Made by a program: the position numbers and the translations under genes. Source: Monilinia fructicola (lineage: Eukaryota; Ascomycota; Leotiomycetes; Helotiales; Sclerotiniaceae). From it: a stretch of 64,000 nucleotides of DNA. The notes beneath the pieces were generated by a model, which made no database searches, had not been told where the DNA came from, and saw only the letters and a list, made by a program, of their open reading frames with translations. The stretch is from assembly GCA_008692225.1 (NCBI GenBank), contig VICG01000011.1:186001-250000 (forward strand), read 5' to 3'. Positions 58,201 to 64,000 of the stretch are shown piece by piece. Each line of letters starts with the position of its first letter. Within the stretch, counting starts at the first letter, position 1.

Positions 58201-61200
58201 AGTATAATATTAATTTATTCATATTTGTATAGGAAGAAATGTTGAATAATAATATTTTATTTATAAAAAATCAATCACTTTTTAAATTGTAGATTAATAA
58301 TAAAATTTAAAATAATTTGTTAAAAATTATATTGCAATGCGAATTTTTCAACAATGAGAAGTTAGAGCTGATTATGTTTAAAGTAAAAAATTTTATTAGT
58401 ACTAAACAAATATATGAGTATGTTAAAGTTGATAGGGTGTTTCTAGTATATATCAAAAATATAAAGTGTACTCGTCACAATCTACATAGATATTATTAAC
58501 TAATTTATATTGGATGTATTTCTATATTAGAAAAGAGTTACTGTATAAAAATAATTATTCCTCCGATACACAGTGATTAGTTACAGATTCTGATAAATAT
58601 TTAGTATTTTATTGAAGTGGTGTATAAAGTAAATATTTATAAATTTACATGTAAAATTAATATTTTTATAGTATAGTAATTTCTTAAAAACATTTCAAAT
58701 GCTGATAGACTAAATAATCTTAATATCAATAAGACCAGTAAATTCTTGTTAATGATACAACTTATAAGAGAAGATGGAATCTTAACATATACCTAGTAAT
58801 TAATTTGTTTTTGTTCTCTCACTAGAAGATGAAATGGATGATTATATATGATATATTATTATAATAGATAAATATATACACACTAAATTTAATTAAACTT
58901 ATATAATATGCAAATTGTAGTCTAAGATCTATTTAAGCTTTATCAACATCTCAAGGACAATCGTACAAAATGTATTTTTCAAATACGCAGTTATTTGTAT
59001 GATCTTTTAACCACAATGTGTCTTAGACGTGCCTTAGATTTTTCTTTATGAGGTTAACGAAAATTAATATTAGACGCCATTAATATAAAGAGTTTTTTAT
59101 AGAACTTTATGATCTAAATACTAATAATTTAATATTAACTTAATTAGATCTATATGCGTGTAATAATTTCTCAATCTCCTAGCCATTATATACGCTAAGT
59201 TAGAATAAGAGTATTATTTCTCATTCCTTATATTAGATAGTTTATTACGCTTGTCCGCACGGTATTATTAAATACTCTGGCCATCAACGTCTCTTTAAGA
59301 TTACTTCCTAATTGTAGGCTTAAATACTATATCAAATCTTTAATGATATTACTTTATATTTTCTGAGAAGATGATAGGAAAGTATCTTTAATTTTTTTTC
59401 AGTGCTCTTTTAGCTTCTCTATTTTTCTTTTCTTTATTAGTCTTTCTTTAACATACAATAATAATTTATTACTAATTATCTCGCGTATATCACTTTGTTT
59501 CTTAGTAAAAGGCTTTATGTTTTTAAATTAAAACGTAAGACAGTTTGTAGACATATTAACATGTTTACTAATATAGGGGGTTTATTTATATTACTATTTA
59601 AATATTTTTATCTATATCACTATACATAGGTAAAGATAATAAAAGTATATTGTGATTATACTCTCACTACATATATTAATACTTTATCTTTTTATGGTTG
59701 AGTATGGGGTAAACGCTTTATGAGTCGCACAGTGATACTGGAGGTTAATTTGTACTTAAGTCTCACTTTGAGGCACGCGGGTATATTTAACCTTTTATTT
59801 GTTAAAATGTAACCCCTTTAGCACCGCTGTCAATATAATTGATGTTGTATTGTTTATAAGTCCCATCGGGGAGAGGGTCTTGTAACGCGAGGGAACACTT
59901 ATCACGGTTAATCGGACTTAAAAATACACACATCCAGTATTAAAAGAAGTTCTCGTGAACTATTGCAGAGTGGTTTATTTGATAGTAGATAGATATGATA
60001 GAAGGCAAACACTGTTTAATGATTGAATATGAATAATAGTATGACAGTTTCTATACAAAATAGTGTCTGTTATAAAACATAGACGCTATATGTTGTATAG
60101 AAACTTCTAGGATTTATTATAAAAGTTACTATAAATCTATCTAAGTATATAGTTATTATATAAATCACTGTATTCAAGTACATCTATTACTAAAGTATAA
60201 TTAATATCCTAATGATAATCCTGGTAATAAATCCACAAATATAGAATATACTACAAGGAAGCTATATGGAGGTGATATTTTAAAATATTCGATAGTGCCT
60301 TCACTGATGCTTTTTATAATACTACATAATTTGTACAATAGGCTCTATGATACTATGTGGTGATTATATAATGTATTCTCAATCATGTAGACGATATGTT
60401 TTAGGATATGATATTGGTTTAAGGAAGAAATTTGCAGTAGCGTTTCTCACTCTATAACTGATTTGAAGTAATTATTATGAAATGAAAACAAACAATATGC
60501 TCATCAAGAGCATGATATGAGAGTTTGATGACACATTGTATATTCATCTACACTAGTGCTGAAAATAAATAAAATTTAGTCGTATCTTTACCGTAGTAAC
60601 TAGCCAAAAACAGGCATTTATATCATTAAAAATTTTCTATCTTGTACAAGATGTTCTGAACTTTTATAATTGTTAATAAAAGTCGCATTAGATAGCAACA
60701 TTACTAATGGGCGCTTCTATGAAAAACAAATAGAAATTGAGGATGAGAATATAGAAGTTCTAGACACCGGTTTTATCGAAGATATGGGTATATTTGATAA
60801 TATAATGATTGACGTTAGGTAATTTTATTCTAAACACCAGTATTTGAGGTATTAGCGGATTTATAGTATAACGAATATGCGAAATATCACGAGTTTTAGA
60901 CATTGATAAAATTCACACATATTATTGGATATTAGAATATATCATATGTTATGTAAGATGCTATAGTTACAACTCACTCAATATCATATCAGGTGAAAGT
61001 GAATACATTGAAGTGGATTCTGGAAGAGTACAAAGGATGAACGATAGATACATATAAACGTATAAGTATGCTTTAAATCACGAAACATGAACGCTAAAAT
61101 AGAGCGTTATGGTAAAGGCAATGAAAAATCTCTGCAATAGTATTAGAGTTCTTGAATATCATTAAGTTAATTTTACTCGTCCTGACCTATTCGCTTTTTT

Positions 61201-64000
61201 CAGCTGTGTCATAACAAGCGAAATAAGGATGTTAATACATGTTATAATGTCGTTATTTTACGATATCATTAAGTATTTGCTACACGGTTTATTTCGAACT
61301 TCATTCATTAATATTCACTCAGGTGTTCTGATATAGGCCAACTATACCATATCAGCTTTAATCTAAATATAGGACACACCTAAAGAATTCTCAATAGTAA
61401 AAAAACTAATATAATGGATTATATTGATAATTATAGATCAGTGTTTAACGACCTGAAGACTATTAGCTCATAATCTCATACACTTGATCTGCCATACTAA
61501 TAACTATACAATTATAGAAACCAACGAGTACATTATCATAATATACTCTGGTCTATAGGATATATATTTAATTGGTTATTATTGAGTTGATATATAGCAC
61601 AAAAAAAATATTAATGATCTCACATATTTGGATCTTATTATTGTCGTTTAATAATATAATTGTGATTAAAGCATATATTTTACATTGCCTAATTTAGAGA
61701 CTAATAGAAATCCTCTGAGTCATCGAGAGTATTGATATATTTAGTGAAAGAATCCAACCTAAAAGTAGTCATATATATAAATTAAATTATTAGTTTGGAT
61801 TTCTATAGAAAGGCAATATTAGCTGGATGCATTGAAAAGCGCTATTAGATAATGTAGAATTATATTTTACAGATTGCTTCTTTTATAACGCATTAAAAAC
61901 ATACTCTATATACAATCTTCTTATTTATTATCCTTGAAGATCCCGTGGCCATCTATCGATTAATTATTCATCATCATCGATATACAAACCATAATAAACA
62001 TATAGTTATATAATATGCTATTAAAATAAGAATAGCAAGATGTCTGAATATTACTTAAACATATGAGACTACTGAATAAATTAGAAAAACTATATACATA
62101 AAATATCTTCTATTAAATAAGACATAATTAGCATCTATATTAATTTTAATATCAATTATGATCTTTTATAAATAAGAATTTGTAATTTACTATTAAAATC
62201 ATAGTAGTACTTTTCGATGCTCTAAGAATTAACGTATGCATTCTTGATATATTATACTTAATTGTTTGGATAAATAACTTCTCTACCTCGTAGTTACATC
62301 AAATCATAGGATGTAAAAACCGTTTCAATTATTTATTAGACTATAGATGGGATTTTCAATATAAGAAATTTATAATAAAATACAAAGTCGAAGGATTATT
62401 AGAATTTTAATTATATCTCAAGAATTTTTATAATTACTTTTCATAATAAAGAAAATATTCGTGAAAAATTGAGATATTTTGGCTAAAATTGTATTTCAAT
62501 AACCACTTTAATAATATTAGTTCAGCCGAGTATGATGTTTAGTAGTAATAAGATAATCTTAAAAAAAAAATATTTATTTTTGTTAAAGATTAATAGATAT
62601 TTAAGTCTGACGTTATTATTAAAATGGCCTGGCTACTATTTTGTGGATATACATACCACGCTTTACTCTAACTACATAGGAGAGGAGAGGGTATGCAGTC
62701 AGATTAAGTATAGATAGCTAAACTAGTTTGTATGGTTACTTATGTTAATCAAGAACTATAAAATACTGAAATATTAGAAAGGTATAACGAATAACAAGAA
62801 TATAGTAGATATAATATATTAGAAAGCAATAGAAACTACATTAATATAATGTGCTTTATCTAAAGATTTAATAGTAGCATATAACTCTAATTAGAAACTA
62901 TGATACCAAAGATATATACAACTATAAACTATGGAAATAACAGATAATAAAAATAAATAATAACTATTAATCAATATATACACTGATAAGTAGATAGACA
63001 GTGGTTGTCACATATAATAGAGATAGAAAATCTATAAATCATAATTTAATATTTATATGACTGTATATCTATATATAAAAATTATCATATTAAGAATACA
63101 CATATTAATAATAAGAGAAATGTGTTATTCTATTCTATCTCATTCATTATATCGTTTTTACAAAATATAAGCTCATAACTATCTCAGATAGATGATTATA
63201 TTTTTTATTATGTGATTATAGTAAAGCTTTCTGTATTTAATATATTCTGTTGTTGTGTTATAGTAGAGCTTCTTGTATACGAAAATTTAATATTAATAAT
63301 CAAATAGACTACGTTTTGTGAAGAATTTTAATATAGATGAACGTTTTTATTTTAATGTAAAATTAAAAGGATAAAGCTGATTTTAAGACTAAATTGATAC
63401 ACATCACGTCTATGATATTTGTATAACATTAATTAATTATACTACTTTCTTATAAGTTATGGGGTTGACGTGAGGAGGGCGCACGAGTCCTCGCTTAAAT
63501 AATTAATTGATAGGTTCAAATATTGCACTTAAATTTCTTAGATATATAATCATTCTCCAAGACGTTTTGTCTTGGTCTCATCACTTTATATGCATATAAA
63601 AATATAATAGAACTCCAATTGACAATTGAATGATTGAGGTGAAAGCTCATTATTGAAGTTTATGTATAGTGAATTATATACAATAAATTTATATAATTGA
63701 CAGATATGACAGTATACTGTTTTCTATAATTATTAATACTATAAGTCATCAGAATAAGGCTATGAATAATACATAATATCTGTTGTTATAGAGACTTTGA
63801 ACTCGCGATCATAGAGTAATTACTATAGATATATCACATATAATAGGTATAAAGTAATCATCTCTATGTCCGAGTCTAATTAAAATATTTATGCATAATA
63901 GATATGGCAAAACCTTCAAAGATTTTAGAGACTTCGGTTCACGCCCAATATAAGTTCTTTTAAATAAGACTAAATCTACCTATAAGAATTAATACAATAC
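55297..64000. other. Compositionally distinct AT-rich tract, possibly a heavily mutated retroelement
   Basis: At 55.3 kb a GC-rich stretch (CCTCAGCCCGCAGCACGGCG) follows TGTCTCACATTAGGGATCC, which could be the start of an LTR. The next 8.7 kb are moderately AT-rich, without the poly-A/T style of 40-55 kb, dense in TpA and lacking any ORF over 61 codons. GC-richer islands lie at 59.7-59.95 kb and 63.46-63.5 kb (GTTGACGTGAGGAGGGCGCA). A CCAAGAC...GTCTTGG hairpin is at about 63558. No gag, integrase or RT motif could be read, and no second LTR was found. The retroelement idea is only a suggestion. Confidence 0.3.

Overview
The window comes from a filamentous ascomycete. Genes carry short GT-AG introns with TACTAAC-like branch points, and the products are fungal: Orc1, Prp46, Nas6/gankyrin, a copper-fist regulator and an EFM7-type methyltransferase. 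The gene set, the many TACCTAGGTA-type motifs and the sharp switch from gene-bearing DNA to extremely AT-rich DNA would fit a leotiomycete (Helotiales, perhaps Sclerotiniaceae). That placement is inference, not proof.

Layout. 1-5.8 kb holds three intact, intron-bearing housekeeping genes: ORC1 (+, 5' end cut by the window), PRP46 (-) and NAS6 (+). PRP46 and NAS6 diverge from a shared 493-bp intergenic region. 6.49-7.34 kb is a TA-flanked foldback transposon (MITE-like) inside otherwise unique DNA. 7.5-25 kb is a field of broken genes: a secreted-protein gene with two frameshifts, a minus-strand coding remnant that changes frame repeatedly, three decayed C2H2 zinc-finger genes and a frameshifted carboxymuconolactone-decarboxylase-like gene. 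26-27.8 kb is an intact copper-fist transcription factor (-). 27.8-32.7 kb is rich in microsatellites and holds the first copy of a 1.18-kb TA-flanked MITE. 32.8-39.9 kb has an intact methyltransferase (+), a long coiled-coil protein (+), a Ser/Arg-rich ORF (-) and a kinase-fold protein that has lost catalytic residues (-).

From about 40.0 kb to the end the sequence is an AT-rich compartment with no convincing gene. It is built of nested, degraded TIR elements: three copies of a roughly 2-kb element, a 511-bp MITE nested in one of them with its empty site preserved in another, and a foldback element that contains a tandem array and the second copy of the 1.17-kb MITE. Long TTA and TTATTC microsatellites are also present. 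The terminal part (55.3-64 kb) is less AT-rich and has a different texture, perhaps a heavily mutated retroelement, but no protein domain could be recovered. The C/T differences between element arms and copies and the absence of ORFs fit repeat-induced point mutation (RIP), although no index was calculated.

The genes do not form a pathway. The most informative biology is the contrast between intact housekeeping genes, a pseudogene field next to them, and a transposon-built AT-rich block in which insertion order can be read from the sequence.
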